DNA of 64,000 nt from Hyphomicrobiales bacterium. Lineage in GTDB: Bacteria; Pseudomonadota; Alphaproteobacteria; Rhizobiales; Rhizobiaceae. Position 1 is the first letter of the stretch, and each line of letters opens with the position of its first letter. The notes below the pieces were generated by a model. That model had not been told where the DNA came from. It searched no databases and worked only from the letters and a program-made list of their open reading frames with translations. Position numbers and translations under genes: made by a program. This document shows, piece after piece, positions 17,383 to 26,820 of this stretch. The DNA lies in the NCBI GenBank assembly GCA_017305935.1, contig JAFKJU010000026.1:26058-90057 (forward strand), in the 5' to 3' direction.

Positions 17383-18441
17383 ATGAAAATGAAGCGCCGA
17401 TCGGCTATCCCCCTGCTCGACGACTCCGGCACAACGCTCCAGTCGCGTCCGGTGCGCAAACGCGATCCTGAGCAACCAAGCCTGCCCTTCGATCCGATGC
17501 CCGATCGCGTCGAGCCGTGCCTCGCCCTGCTCCGGCAGGCGCCGCCGGAAGGACCGGACTGGCTGTTCGAAAACAAATGGGACGGCTATCGGCTGGCGAT
17601 CCACATCCAGCCCAAGGGGGTGCGAATCATTACGCGCGGCGGCCATGACTGGACCCACCGCTTTCCGACCATCGCTGCAGCGGCAAGGAAACTCGGCGTC
17701 GGAACTGCCATTCTCGATGGAGAGGCCGTGGTCCTCAACAAGCAAGGGCACGCCGATTTCGGGGCGCTGCAGCGTTCGCTCGGCGGCCGCGGCGGCAGGC
17801 GAGCTTCCACCGAGGCCGTCTTTTTCGCTTTCGACCTTCTCTATTTCGATGGTCATGACCTCACCAAGACGGAGCTCGATGTTCGCCGGCATCTTCTCTC
17901 GGATTTCCTCGACGGCGCGACCGGAGCGGTGCAGCTGTCGGAAGAAGCCCACGGCGACGGCGCCGGGCTGTTGGCGAAGGCCTGCTTGATGGGCCTTGAA
18001 GGCATCATCGCCAAGCACCTCGACCGGCCCTACCGCTCCGGCCGCACCGGCGAGTGGATCAAGATCAAGTGCGTCCAGAGCGAGAGCTTCATGATCGTCG
18101 GCTACGAACAATCCGCCGCAGCGCGGGGCGGGATCGGCAGCTTGTTGCTCGCCGCGCGGCGCGGCGACACCTGGGTTTCCGTCGGTTCGGTCGGAACCGG
18201 GTTCAAGACGAAGGACGCCGAATATCTGCGCACGACGTTGGACAAGCTGAAGACGAAGAGACCGGCCGTGCCGCTGAAGGGCAAGAACTACGTGTTCGCG
18301 CTACCGACGCTCATCGCAGAGATCGAATTCCGCGGCTGGACCGGCGACGGCAATCTGCGCCACGCCTCCTACAAGGGCCTGCGCGAAGTCCAGGACAATG
18401 CCGCGGTATTCCAGATGGAAACCTCTGCCGTCGGCAAGTGA
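17383..18441 (+). CDS. Stand-alone ATP-dependent DNA ligase (LigD ligase-domain type)
   Basis: 352 residues. Motif I ENKWDGYRL puts the adenylated lysine at 65, followed by TAILDGEAVVLN, FFAFDLLYFDG, MGLEGIIAKH and GEWIKIKC, the nucleotidyltransferase motifs. An OB-fold finishes the protein (LIAEIEFRGWTGDGNLRH). It has neither the phosphoesterase nor the polymerase domain of full LigD. It follows ku2 closely and probably shares its promoter, giving a ku-ku-ligase unit. It meets the convergent DUF4112 gene with no spacing. Such second ligases may seal ends alongside LigD. Confidence 0.92.
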   Translation: MKMKRRSAIPLLDDSGTTLQSRPVRKRDPEQPSLPFDPMPDRVEPCLALLRQAPPEGPDWLFENKWDGYRLAIHIQPKGVRIITRGGHDWTHRFPTIAAAARKLGVGTAILDGEAVVLNKQGHADFGALQRSLGGRGGRRASTEAVFFAFDLLYFDGHDLTKTELDVRRHLLSDFLDGATGAVQLSEEAHGDGAGLLAKACLMGLEGIIAKHLDRPYRSGRTGEWIKIKCVQSESFMIVGYEQSAAARGGIGSLLLAARRGDTWVSVGSVGTGFKTKDAEYLRTTLDKLKTKRPAVPLKGKNYVFALPTLIAEIEFRGWTGDGNLRHASYKGLREVQDNAAVFQMETSAVGK

Positions 18442-18864
18442 CTATCGTCGCCGGTCAAGGTCGGCATGGTCGAGACCGAAGTGATCCAGCACGAGTTGCA
18501 GATTGCGGCGGTTGGACTTGAAATAGACGTCGAAGATGTCGCCCAGCACCGGCACGCTGCCCGCGACCGTATCGAAGCCGACATTCACCAGCATCTTCAC
18601 GAGCTTGTCGTTCGGCATGCCGAGACGGCGCGCCTCGTTGACGATGACGAGGCTGACAGCCGCCGCAGCGAAATCGCCGATACCTGGGATCAGGCCAAGC
18701 ACTGAATCCGCTCCGAGCGAGATCCGCGTTCCGGGAACACGAAGCGCGGTATCCATCAGCCGCGCCAGTCCGCGAATTCGACGGAGGCGCGCCAGATGCT
18801 CGATGGGAAGGTCGTGTTTCTTCATTCTTCCTATGTGGTCTCGACGCTCGCGTTCAAAGATCAT
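18442..18864 (-). CDS. DUF4112-like membrane protein coupled to ligD
   Basis: 140 residues from ATG 18864, which overlaps the ligD stop by four bases. The core [20 protein letters not shown] followed by [11 protein letters not shown] and a second glycine-rich hydrophobic stretch ([23 protein letters not shown]) matches DUF4112 proteins, which have two hydrophobic hairpins. Function is unknown, but the family is often found on its own, so tight coupling to a NHEJ ligase is notable. A start at 18825 (MKKHDLP) is the alternative. Confidence 0.75.
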   Translation of the reverse strand: MIFERERRDHIGRMKKHDLPIEHLARLRRIRGLARLMDTALRVPGTRISLGADSVLGLIPGIGDFAAAAVSLVIVNEARRLGMPNDKLVKMLVNVGFDTVAGSVPVLGDIFDVYFKSNRRNLQLVLDHFGLDHADLDRRR

Positions 18865-21497
18865 GCGGCCGCCTTGTGCTTGCCGAGCCGCTTGATCGCC
18901 TGTTCCAGCGGGCGCTGGCCATCGCAATAATCCTCCCATGCACTCGTCTTCGCCAGCAGCGCCGGCACGGTGCGGATCGTGAACCGCTTCGGATCGAGAT
19001 CGGATTTGACCTGCGTCCAGGTGAGCGGCATCGACACGGTGGCGCCCGGCCGCGCCCGCGGCGAGAGTGGCGCCACGGCCGTCGCCATGCGGTCGTTGCG
19101 CAGATAGTCGAGGAAGATGCGACCTTCCCGCAGGCTCTTGGTCATCTTGATCAGATAGAGGTCGGGATTGTCTCGCGCCATCTCCTGGCAGACGTCGTGA
19201 GCAAAGCCCTTGGCCTCAACCCACGAGAGCGGCTTGCGGGCATTGACGGCAAGCGGCGTCACGACATGGAGCCCCTTGCCGCCGGTCGTCTTACAGAAAC
19301 TGATGAGGCCGAGGTCATCCAGTCGATCACGCATCTCGCGCGCGGCCGCAACCACGGCCGAGAACGGCACGTCCGGGCCGGGGTCGAGATCGAACACAAG
19401 GCGGCCCGGCACTTCGGGTTTCCCCGGTTCGCAGTTCCACGGGTGCAGCTCGATGCCACCAATCTGCGCGATGGCGACGAGACCCTCGACACGATCGACC
19501 TGCAGGTAGGGCTTCTTGTCACCGAAGACCTTGACCAGTTCCAGCAGGCTCGAGGTGCCGGGCATGGCATGGCGCTGGAAGAATTGCTCTCCGCCGATAC
19601 CATCCGGCGCGCGGATGATCGAGCACGGCCGACTCTTCACATGCTCTATGAGCCAGGCGCCGACAGCTTCGTGATAGTGGGCCAGCTCTTCCTTGGTCAC
19701 AGGCTTGCCGTCCCCGGCATCCGGCCACAAAGGCTTGTCCGGATTGGAGATGAGCACGCCCATGACCTCCGCCTTGGCCCCTTTACGGCGCGCGGGCTTC
19801 GCCTTTGCGGCCGCGGCCGGCTCCGGCGTCTCGGTCTTTGCCGGCGAGGCGGGCTTTTCAGCTTCGACTTCCGCAGCCGGCTTGTCTTCCCGCAGGCCCT
19901 TGAACGCGGCTTGGCGCACCTGACCGTCGGCGGTCCAGCCGGCAAACTCGATCTCGGCGACCAGCTCGGGTTTGAGCCAGACGACCTCCCTCTCCTTCTT
20001 GGGCGCGCCTATCCCCGTGAAAGGGGACTTCTCGGTCTCGGCGGCTTTGAGCTTGGGCAGCAGCGTCTCGACCTTCTTGGCGCCATAGCCCGTGCCGACC
20101 CGACCGACATACACGAAATGGTCGCCGCGGTTGACGCCCACCAGCAGCGAGCGGAATTTGCCGTTCGTCTTAGCATAGCCGCCGATGACGACTTCCTGCC
20201 CCGCGCGGCATTTCGATTTCGCCCAGGTGTCGGTCCGACCGGATTGATAACGCGCATCCGCCTGTTTCGAAACAATGCCTTCGAGCGAGAGCTTGCAAGC
20301 GGAGCGAAGCACGGCGTCGCCGCCGGTCTCGAAATGCTCGACAAAGCGCAGATGCGGATCCTCGGTCGCGTCCGCAACCAGTTCCTGCAGTCGGGCTTTC
20401 CGGTCGACCAGAGACTTCTCGCGCAGGTCTTCCCCTCCATCGAACAGGAGGTCGAATGCGAAATAGACCAGGTTGCCGGTGTTGCGCTCCGACAGCGCTG
20501 CCTGCAATGCGGCAAAGTCCGGGGCGCCGTTGTCGTCGAGCGCACAAATCTCCCCGTCTATGATACAATCGGGAAGCGCCGCGGCGGCGTCGGCGATCTC
20601 CGGATACTTGGCGGTCCAATCCAAGCCTTTACGGGTTTTGAGCGTCACATCGCCATTGGCGAGGCGCATCTGAATTCGATAGCCGTCAAACTTGATCTCG
20701 TGCAGCCAGTTGTCGCCAGCCGGAGGGCGTTCGAGCGTTTCGCAGAGCTGCGGCGGGATGAAGTCAGGCAGGTCTGCTGCCGTCGATGTCGCTACATCCT
20801 TGCGGGCCTTTTTCTTGCGCTCGTCGGCCGCAAGGCCGTGTTTGCTGTCCCAGACAGCATCGGCCTCAACCTCGCCGCTTGCCGCCATGAACGCTACCGG
20901 CTTTCGCCCCTTGCCGGCGGCGATTTGCTCCATCTTCCGGCCGGATGCGACCGAGGTCATGTTCTCGTCCAGGATGGCCGCGCCGTTCTCGTCGACGGAA
21001 TGATCGTCGTGGTGTTTGATCAGCAGCCAGTTGGTCCGCTTGCTGCCGTCGCGATCATTCCGCATGCGCACCAAGACGAAGCTGCCATGCAGGCGCTTGC
21101 CATGGAGCACGAACTTGAAATCACCCTTCTTCAAAGCCTCTTCCGGTGACTTGTTGCCTTCGGGCTCCCAATAGCCGCGATCCCACAGCATGACCGTGCC
21201 GCCGCCATATTGGCCTTTCGGGATGGTGCCTTCGAAGTCGCCATAGTCGAGCGGGTGATCCTCGACCTCGACCGCCAGCCGCTTGTCATGCGGATCGAGC
21301 GACGGTCCCTTGGTCACCGCCCAGGATTTGAACACGCCGTCGAGTTCGAGGCGGAGATCGTAATGCAGGCGCGTGGCATCGTGTTTCTGGATGATAAAGC
21401 GCAGACGGTTCGAGGATTTGACGGCCGTCGAGCCACTCGGCTCCTGCGTCTGCTTGAAGTCCCGTTTCTTCTTGTAGGTCGAGAGCTTGTCAGCCAT
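18861..21497 (-). CDS. ligD: Multifunctional NHEJ DNA ligase LigD
   Basis: 878 residues in the order phosphoesterase-ligase-polymerase. The 3'-phosphoesterase spans about 30-150 ([20 protein letters not shown]). The ATP-dependent ligase spans about 245-545 with motif [10 protein letters not shown] and Lys269. An Ala/Pro/Lys linker leads to the primase-type polymerase (about 585 onward) with FDLDPGPD supplying the catalytic acids and [10 protein letters not shown]. LigD trims, fills and seals ends held by Ku. ATG 21497 is chosen because the [14 protein letters not shown] start fits the family. It lies between a coiled-coil gene (8 bases upstream) and the DUF4112 gene in one minus-strand unit. 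Confidence 0.95.
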   Translation of the reverse strand: MADKLSTYKKKRDFKQTQEPSGSTAVKSSNRLRFIIQKHDATRLHYDLRLELDGVFKSWAVTKGPSLDPHDKRLAVEVEDHPLDYGDFEGTIPKGQYGGGTVMLWDRGYWEPEGNKSPEEALKKGDFKFVLHGKRLHGSFVLVRMRNDRDGSKRTNWLLIKHHDDHSVDENGAAILDENMTSVASGRKMEQIAAGKGRKPVAFMAASGEVEADAVWDSKHGLAADERKKKARKDVATSTAADLPDFIPPQLCETLERPPAGDNWLHEIKFDGYRIQMRLANGDVTLKTRKGLDWTAKYPEIADAAAALPDCIIDGEICALDDNGAPDFAALQAALSERNTGNLVYFAFDLLFDGGEDLREKSLVDRKARLQELVADATEDPHLRFVEHFETGGDAVLRSACKLSLEGIVSKQADARYQSGRTDTWAKSKCRAGQEVVIGGYAKTNGKFRSLLVGVNRGDHFVYVGRVGTGYGAKKVETLLPKLKAAETEKSPFTGIGAPKKEREVVWLKPELVAEIEFAGWTADGQVRQAAFKGLREDKPAAEVEAEKPASPAKTETPEPAAAAKAKPARRKGAKAEVMGVLISNPDKPLWPDAGDGKPVTKEELAHYHEAVGAWLIEHVKSRPCSIIRAPDGIGGEQFFQRHAMPGTSSLLELVKVFGDKKPYLQVDRVEGLVAIAQIGGIELHPWNCEPGKPEVPGRLVFDLDPGPDVPFSAVVAAAREMRDRLDDLGLISFCKTTGGKGLHVVTPLAVNARKPLSWVEAKGFAHDVCQEMARDNPDLYLIKMTKSLREGRIFLDYLRNDRMATAVAPLSPRARPGATVSMPLTWTQVKSDLDPKRFTIRTVPALLAKTSAWEDYCDGQRPLEQAIKRLGKHKAAA

Positions 21498-21505
21498 GAC
21501 CCGCC

Positions 21506-21877
21506 TCACCAGATCCTGCGGTCGATCTGCGAGGCGATCATCGGCACGGCGGCCGCGCCGGGCGCGCCAAGACGGAGACGCTGGACGACCCGACCGAGGA
21601 GATAGGTCGTGGCGGCCGTAGCGAGAACCCTGAGCCAAGGATGCACATCGCCTCGCGAAGGCCGCGCATCCATCCCGTCGGTCTGCATTCGGATCGTGGT
21701 CAGTCGAGCGCGCAGATCAGCAACCTCCTGCCGAAGAGCCGCAATCTGCTGCTCGGCCGACATAGGCTTCTCGTCTCCGACGCCTGGATCCTCGGCAGGG
21801 CTTTCCTCTTCGAGTTCCGCGAGATGTTCGCGCAGCTGGGCCGGGCTGTCGAAGCCCTTCGCTCGTATATCGGTCAT
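21506..21877 (-). CDS. Small coiled-coil protein, possibly membrane-anchored, leading the ligD unit
   Basis: 123 residues, no recognised family. An acidic N-terminus is followed by a heptad-like coiled coil ([18 protein letters not shown], about 42-60). A moderately hydrophobic segment ([18 protein letters not shown], about 81-98) could be a weak transmembrane helix. It is eight bases upstream of ligD and on the same strand, so it should be co-expressed with it. Divergent from it is the cold-shock gene. The pairing of two small membrane-like proteins around LigD is unexplained. Confidence 0.6.
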   Translation of the reverse strand: MTDIRAKGFDSPAQLREHLAELEEESPAEDPGVGDEKPMSAEQQIAALRQEVADLRARLTTIRMQTDGMDARPSRGDVHPWLRVLATAATTYLLGRVVQRLRLGAPGAAAVPMIASQIDRRIW

Positions 21878-22054
21878 TGCGTTTGCCTCCCGCGACGTCG
21901 ACGCCGGTCATCGGAAAATTCTCGCTGGGCGCCGGTATGAAAACACACCTGCGCGATGGTTGTTCCTCGCGGTCATTGGCAGCGTGGTTGCGATCAGGAT
22001 CGGCGACGAATATGGTCGGCGCGGCGCTTCCGCCGTTCAGTTTACGAGGGTTAC

Positions 22055-22258
22055 ATGGCAACCGGCACGGTCAAGTTTTTCAATCAGGACAAGGGTTTTG
22101 GCTTCATTACGCCGGACAATGGCGGGCAGGATGTCTTCGTCCACGTTTCGGCCGTACTGTCGGGCGGTCCGCTGCGCGACGGCGCCAAGGTCAGCTATGA
22201 GATCGGCCAGGACCGCAAAACCGGAAAATCGAAAGCGGAAGACGTCCGGACGATCTGA
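22055..22258 (+). CDS. Cold-shock domain protein (CspA family)
   Basis: 67 residues, one complete cold-shock domain. RNP1 (KGFGFITPD) and RNP2 (DVFVHVSAV) carry the aromatic residues that stack on single-stranded nucleic acid. Proteins of this family act as RNA chaperones or transcription antiterminators; whether this one is cold-induced cannot be told. GAGGG precedes ATG 22055; in-frame codons upstream lack family similarity. It is monocistronic, with a small hairpin after the stop. Confidence 0.93.
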   Translation: MATGTVKFFNQDKGFGFITPDNGGQDVFVHVSAVLSGGPLRDGAKVSYEIGQDRKTGKSKAEDVRTI

Positions 22259-22280
22259 CGCGGTCGGTTCGAGATGCAAG

Positions 22281-22308
22281 CGCCGCGTGCTCCGCAGCCG
22301 CGGCGTTT
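22281..22308 (+). terminator. Putative terminator after the cold-shock gene
   Basis: A 7-bp stem pairs CGCCGCG (22281-22287) with CGCGGCG (22299-22305), followed by TTT. It sits 23 bases after the cold-shock stop codon; the T-run is short. Confidence 0.5.
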
Positions 22309-22404
22309 CCATTCGTACAAAGGGTTAGACGAACCTCTTCTTTACCACCACAGGATATCGTTCCGAAATTCTGTCATTGGACAGTCATCTCGTTCGGAGC
22401 GAGA

Positions 22405-23970
22405 ATGCTGGGCGAAGAATTAAAAACATCACTTGAAGCATGTCCGTCCGCGGTACTTGTCGTCGACGCCGTCGGTACGATTGCTTTTGCAAATGCCGAG
22501 GCCCGTCGGCTGTTTCTCACTGATGGTGATGTCTCAGGTTTGCCTGCCAAGCGATTTCTCCTTGACTGGCCTTTGCCGCCACAGATCCTGCAATACCGTA
22601 TAGCCAATGCACGCGGTAACGAGACATTGGCGCGGGTCAAGGCCGCGAGATGGCAGGTGGCTTCGGGGATAATGACGACGCTTTATATCGAACCTGAACG
22701 CGACAGGAACCTGCCGGCTACGAGCGAGGCCGATATCCGCCTTCGGTCGGTGATCGAGATGCTGCCGCAAGCCGTGTGTGTGTTCGACGCGGAGGACCGG
22801 TTTGTCCTTTGGAACGGAAAATATGCTGAACTTTACAGCGACATCGCGGCCCATCTTCGACCAGGAATTCCATTCGAGGAGATCTTGAAGATCAGCCTGG
22901 CCGGCGACGACATGCAGGAGCTGATAGACGACAAGGAAATATGGCTTCGCGAACGGATGGAGAAGTTTCGGCGGCCCGTCTCGCAGGAAGAGCAGCAGCT
23001 CCGCGACGGTCGATGGCTGCGACATGACGACCGACGCACGCCGGACGGCGGCGCCATCGGCATGCGCATCGATATCACGGGATTGAAGCAGCGCGAGGAA
23101 TGGCTTCGCCAGCTGTTCGATGCCAATCCGATGCCGATGATGCTGTGCGACGGCGAGAGCCTCGCCATTCTGCAGGCCAATCAGGCCGCCTGTGATTTCT
23201 ACGGGTACCGAAGCGAGGAACTGCTTTCGAAAGAGGCTGGCGACATGCACGCGCGGGAGGACGCGCACCGCTTCACCAATGCGGTTCAAAACCTCAGCAG
23301 CGACTGCGATGCGAGGACGGTCTGGCGCCAGTTCGCGGCCGACGGCAGCGAGCGCTATGTTCTGATCTATGTCCGGCTTCTCCACGAGGGGGTGAGACGC
23401 CGGCTTCTCCTGACCATCGCCGATGTCAGCGACCGGATTGCTGCGGAAGGCGAAGCCAACCGTCTTGCTCACCACGACGTTCTGACGGGCCTGCCCAACC
23501 GGATGCAGTTCTACAAGGCGTTAAGCGCGGCCCTCAAATCCAACGACGGGAAAGGGGTCTTCGTTTTCTATCTTGATCTCGATGGGTTCAAGCCGGTCAA
23601 CGACACCTTCGGCCATGCAGCAGGGGATGCTGTCCTCAAGATGACGTCGGATCGGCTGCGAGCCGAAGCCCAAGGTCACATAATCGCCCGACTGGGCGGC
23701 GACGAATTCGCCATCCTGATGATCGGGGACCACGAGCACGCCGCCGCACTGGCAGAGCGCTGCGTTGCAGCCTTCGAAGCTCCTTTCCCCGTTCGGGGCA
23801 TGGCCATCAAGATTGGTGTGAGCATCGGCCTCGCCGCCTCGTCGAGCGCCGGAGGTCTGGACGGCGACAAGCTTGTTCAGGCCGCCGACCGAGCCCTCTA
23901 TCGCGCCAAGGCCAATGGCCGAAACACCTGGAATTTTGCCTCGAGGCGACGCGCTCAGAAGAGCGGCTGA
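22405..23970 (+). CDS. PAS-GGDEF diguanylate cyclase
   Basis: 521 residues, soluble. Three PAS-like segments lie at about 5-110, 115-235 (with FVLWNGKYAELY) and 240-350 (MPMMLCDGESLAILQANQAA). A GGDEF domain follows, with the signature GGDEF intact at 431-435 and the entry DVLTGLPNR near 360. It should make cyclic di-GMP in response to a signal read by the PAS domains. The RxxD inhibitory site normally found before GGDEF is absent (AQGH at that position), so product inhibition there is unlikely. No EAL domain is present. It appears to be monocistronic. Confidence 0.92.
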   Translation: MLGEELKTSLEACPSAVLVVDAVGTIAFANAEARRLFLTDGDVSGLPAKRFLLDWPLPPQILQYRIANARGNETLARVKAARWQVASGIMTTLYIEPERDRNLPATSEADIRLRSVIEMLPQAVCVFDAEDRFVLWNGKYAELYSDIAAHLRPGIPFEEILKISLAGDDMQELIDDKEIWLRERMEKFRRPVSQEEQQLRDGRWLRHDDRRTPDGGAIGMRIDITGLKQREEWLRQLFDANPMPMMLCDGESLAILQANQAACDFYGYRSEELLSKEAGDMHAREDAHRFTNAVQNLSSDCDARTVWRQFAADGSERYVLIYVRLLHEGVRRRLLLTIADVSDRIAAEGEANRLAHHDVLTGLPNRMQFYKALSAALKSNDGKGVFVFYLDLDGFKPVNDTFGHAAGDAVLKMTSDRLRAEAQGHIIARLGGDEFAILMIGDHEHAAALAERCVAAFEAPFPVRGMAIKIGVSIGLAASSSAGGLDGDKLVQAADRALYRAKANGRNTWNFASRRRAQKSG

Positions 23971-24053
23971 CGGCTGGCGGGCGGGAGCGCAGAAAATAGG
24001 CCATGGACTCTCGGCCGCCCGGATGCTTCATTCCTCGTCCCGGAGGATATCGT

Positions 24054-24182
24054 ATGGCGTATGAATGGGATGCGGGCCGTGCCCGGCGGACGCAATTGAT
24101 CAAGATGGTGTCGATGGTAGCGCTAACTGCATCGGTGATCAGCGTGCCGGTCGCGGTGCTGCTGACTGCCTCGCCGTTCTGA
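24054..24182 (+). CDS. 42-residue single-span membrane peptide
   Basis: ATG 24054 follows GGAGGA at 24042-24047 with ideal spacing, and TGA is at 24180-24182. The N-terminus is charged (MAYEWDAGRARRTQLIK) and the rest is one hydrophobic helix (VALTASVISVPVAVLLTASP). This is the pattern of small inner-membrane peptides with the N-terminus in the cytoplasm. No family was recognised. It lies between the GGDEF gene and the convergent SDR gene. Confidence 0.65.
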   Translation: MAYEWDAGRARRTQLIKMVSMVALTASVISVPVAVLLTASPF

Positions 24183-24213
24183 AATCCAATACCTTGACCG
24201 GCGGTGCGGCAAT

Positions 24214-25092
24214 TCAGCTCTGGATGTTAGCGCTGTCCCCGGCGGTGATCGAATAAGTGCCGCCGGACGCCATGCGCGCTTCGTCGGAGGCAAGGAATAC
24301 GACCATCGGCGCGACGTCGCGCGGATCGATCATCGGCATGCCCAGCGGTGACTTCTTCGCAAGTCCGGCCATCGCGGTTTTCTCGTCCTTTCCCTCGTCG
24401 CCGGTCGGCTTGCCGCCGGCAACATCGATCGCCTGCGCATAGCGTTCCTCGTGGCGGGTCAACACGGTGTCGATCAGGCCGGGTATGAGCGCATTGACGG
24501 TGATGCCGTACTCGCCAAGCTCCATCGCAGCCGACTTCATCAGTCCGATGATGCCCCATTTCGACGCCGAATACGCCGCACCGTTCTTGGTGCCGTGCTG
24601 ACCCTGGGTGGAGGACGTCACGATGATTGACCCGCCACCGCGCTTGACCATCGCCGGCGCGAAAGCGCGGATCGCATTGGCCGTGCCGCTCAGGTTGACA
24701 TCAATCTGATCGTGCCAGTCGGCATCCTCCATGTCGAGGATCGGCTTGAACCCCTGGATGCCGGCATTGGCGAACAGGATGTCGACGCGGTTAAACTCCT
24801 GCTCGATGCTGGTGGCGGCATCGCGCAACGCGGCAAGGTCGCGCTGGTCCAACCGATAGGCCGTCCATCGGCTGCCGAGCGCCTTGACCTCCTGACCAGT
24901 CTGATCGAGGTCAGCTTCGCTCGCCGGCGCATAGTCGAGCGTCGCGCTCACCGGTCCGGCAATGTCTATGCCGACAACATCCGCGCCGGCGGCGGCAAGA
25001 GCCGTGGCGGCTGCGCGGCCAATGCCACGGGCGGCGCCCGTGACCACCGCCACCTTGCCTGTCAGGTCGAAGGGTCGCTTTCCGTCCGTCAT
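24214..25092 (-). CDS. Short-chain dehydrogenase/reductase (SDR)
   Basis: 292 residues, classical SDR fold. The cofactor motif TGAARGIG is at 18-25, the NAG motif appears as FANAGIQG, the catalytic Ser lies in IIVTSSTQG, and YSASK gives the catalytic Tyr and Lys. It should be NAD(P)H-dependent; the substrate is unknown. ATG 25092 follows GGAGGG. The gene is 34 bases downstream of a response regulator and on the same strand, so it may belong to a kinase-regulator-oxidoreductase unit linked to stress. Confidence 0.92.
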   Translation of the reverse strand: MTDGKRPFDLTGKVAVVTGAARGIGRAAATALAAAGADVVGIDIAGPVSATLDYAPASEADLDQTGQEVKALGSRWTAYRLDQRDLAALRDAATSIEQEFNRVDILFANAGIQGFKPILDMEDADWHDQIDVNLSGTANAIRAFAPAMVKRGGGSIIVTSSTQGQHGTKNGAAYSASKWGIIGLMKSAAMELGEYGITVNALIPGLIDTVLTRHEERYAQAIDVAGGKPTGDEGKDEKTAMAGLAKKSPLGMPMIDPRDVAPMVVFLASDEARMASGGTYSITAGDSANIQS

Positions 25093-25126
25093 TCGAATCC
25101 CTCCTCTGCTCGGCATAACCGGCCGA

Positions 25127-25540
25127 TCACGCTTCCTTGCGCTTCAGCGGCTCCGGCTTCTCGCCATCGGGAAGGATCTCCAATAGGCGTTGGTGGATCA
25201 CGTCAGCGCTGAATGGCTTCTGGATGAACACTGCACCATCCGGGAGCTGGCCAGGCTCTGGGTGCATCCGGCCGGAGGCGAAAAGGATCTTGATCGACGG
25301 CCAGCGCTGGGCCACTTCGCGCGCGAGATCGAAGCCGTTGCGATCTCCCGGCATCTGAACGTCGGTGAACACCAGGACAATGTCGGCCTGATGCCGTTCA
25401 AGCTGGCCGACGGCTTTCGCGACATCCGTCGCTTCGAGTGGGCGGAAGCCGGCATCCCGCAGAATGTCTGCGGCATTGAGGAGAATGAAGACGTCATCAT
25501 CGACGACGAGCGCGTAGGGCGTGGTTTCGAGATCTGACAT
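25127..25540 (-). CDS. Single-domain response regulator
   Basis: 137 residues, a receiver domain with no output domain. The acidic pocket is DDD at 14-16, the phosphorylation site is Asp60 in LVFTDVQMPG, and the conserved Lys is in FIQKPFSA. Stand-alone receivers act by protein contact or as phosphate relays. It lies 73 bases downstream of the HWE/HisKA_2-type kinase gene at 25614-26663, which is its likely partner. ATG 25540 is the family-consistent start; a longer open frame overlaps the kinase gene in a different reading frame and is not credible. Confidence 0.92.
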   Translation of the reverse strand: MSDLETTPYALVVDDDVFILLNAADILRDAGFRPLEATDVAKAVGQLERHQADIVLVFTDVQMPGDRNGFDLAREVAQRWPSIKILFASGRMHPEPGQLPDGAVFIQKPFSADVIHQRLLEILPDGEKPEPLKRKEA

Positions 25541-25613
25541 GCTGGCACAAATGCTCATTGCGAGAATTTGTTTCGCCCCGAAACCGGTGTTGTCTGAAGA
25601 ATTTGCGAGCGCT

Positions 25614-26663
25614 TCAGGGCACGAGCTGCTGAAGAGGGATTTCGAGCGTGAGGGATAGGCCGTCGTCATGCCAGTTCCGGGAGAGTTGACCGCGCAATCC
25701 CTGAAGCGAGGCGCGCTCGAGCGTCGAGCCAAATCCCTCATGCTTCCGGTTATCCGACAGGGAAACGCCGTGCTCGTCCCAAACCATCTTCAATCGATCG
25801 CCTTTAGCGTCGAGAGCAATGGTCAACTGGCCATCGGCCGTCGATAGCGCGCCATATTTGGCGGCGTTGGTCGCGAGTTCATGGAGCAGCAATGCGGCAG
25901 ACGTCAGCGCATTGCCAGAAATCGGAACATCTGCACCGGACAGCGATATGCGCGAACCAATCTCGTGCTCGTGCGGCGCGAGAATAGCCCTGAGCAGAGA
26001 GACAAAGGTGGTTGCCGTTTCAGCACCTGGATCGTTCGCCAGATCAGGAAGCGTCAGCGAATGGGCACGCGCCAGTGCCTGCATCCGGGCGCTGAGATCG
26101 GAAGCAAGGGCCGCCGGGCTTGTCGAGGCTTTCGCGCTCAACGAGATCAGCGCGGTGGCCATCGTGAACAGGTTCTTGATGCGGTGGTGCATCTCGCGCA
26201 GGAGGATCGATTGCTGCGCGGCCGCCCGCTTCTGCGCGGTGATGTCGCGCGCGATCTTCGAGGCGCCGAGGATTTCGCCGGCCTCATTGCGGACGGGGGA
26301 TACAGTCAGCGACACCTCGACGAACGCGCCATCCTTACGGCGGCGCACCGTCTCGAAATGGTCGATCCGCTCACCGGCTCGCAGCCGGCGCAGTATCTCG
26401 TCTTCCTCATGATAACGCTCTTCGGGGATGACGAGGGTGATGTGCTTTCCGACTGCCTCAGCTGCGGTGTAGCCGAACAGGCGCTCGGCGCCGCGGTTCC
26501 AGGTCATGATAATGCCGTCGAGCGTCTTGCTGAGGATCGCGTCATCGGAATTCTCGACGATCGCAGCTAGCCAGGCGCCTGCCTCGGAGGCATGTCGCCG
26601 ATCTTCGGCGGCACGCTGTACGCGCTTGATGTCATCGATGCCTGGGGTGGTTTCTTCTGTCAC
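25614..26663 (-). CDS. PAS-domain sensor kinase of the HWE/HisKA_2 type
   Basis: 349 residues, no membrane segment, so a cytoplasmic sensor. A PAS domain with C-terminal PAC motif occupies about 30-145 (IIMTWNRGAERLFGY, then FVEVSLTVSPV). The phosphoacceptor region is LLREMHHRIKNLF with His160. An ATPase domain follows, with HELATNAAKYGAL as N-box. This kinase class is widespread in Rhizobiales, often in stress and light signalling. It heads a unit with the receiver gene and SDR gene downstream. The signal is unknown. Confidence 0.92.
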   Translation of the reverse strand: MTEETTPGIDDIKRVQRAAEDRRHASEAGAWLAAIVENSDDAILSKTLDGIIMTWNRGAERLFGYTAAEAVGKHITLVIPEERYHEEDEILRRLRAGERIDHFETVRRRKDGAFVEVSLTVSPVRNEAGEILGASKIARDITAQKRAAAQQSILLREMHHRIKNLFTMATALISLSAKASTSPAALASDLSARMQALARAHSLTLPDLANDPGAETATTFVSLLRAILAPHEHEIGSRISLSGADVPISGNALTSAALLLHELATNAAKYGALSTADGQLTIALDAKGDRLKMVWDEHGVSLSDNRKHEGFGSTLERASLQGLRGQLSRNWHDDGLSLTLEIPLQQLVP

Positions 26664-26820
26664 CGCGCGCCTCCGGGAACGAACATAGTCCCCGAGAGGA
26701 TTTTGCCCATATCGAAGCCTTCATGTAGGCCAGTTCGCGCCAATTGAAACCTTTTGCCCCGATAATGCGCAGATAAAACAATGAGCCGCAGGCAGGATTT
26801 CCGCGCGGATCTTAGCGATC

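Noticed and set aside
18876..21149. Long open frame of 757 codons on the strand opposite ligD
   Set aside because: It is the mirror of a real, high-GC gene; it is rich in Arg, Gly and Leu, has no ribosome-binding site and no domain.
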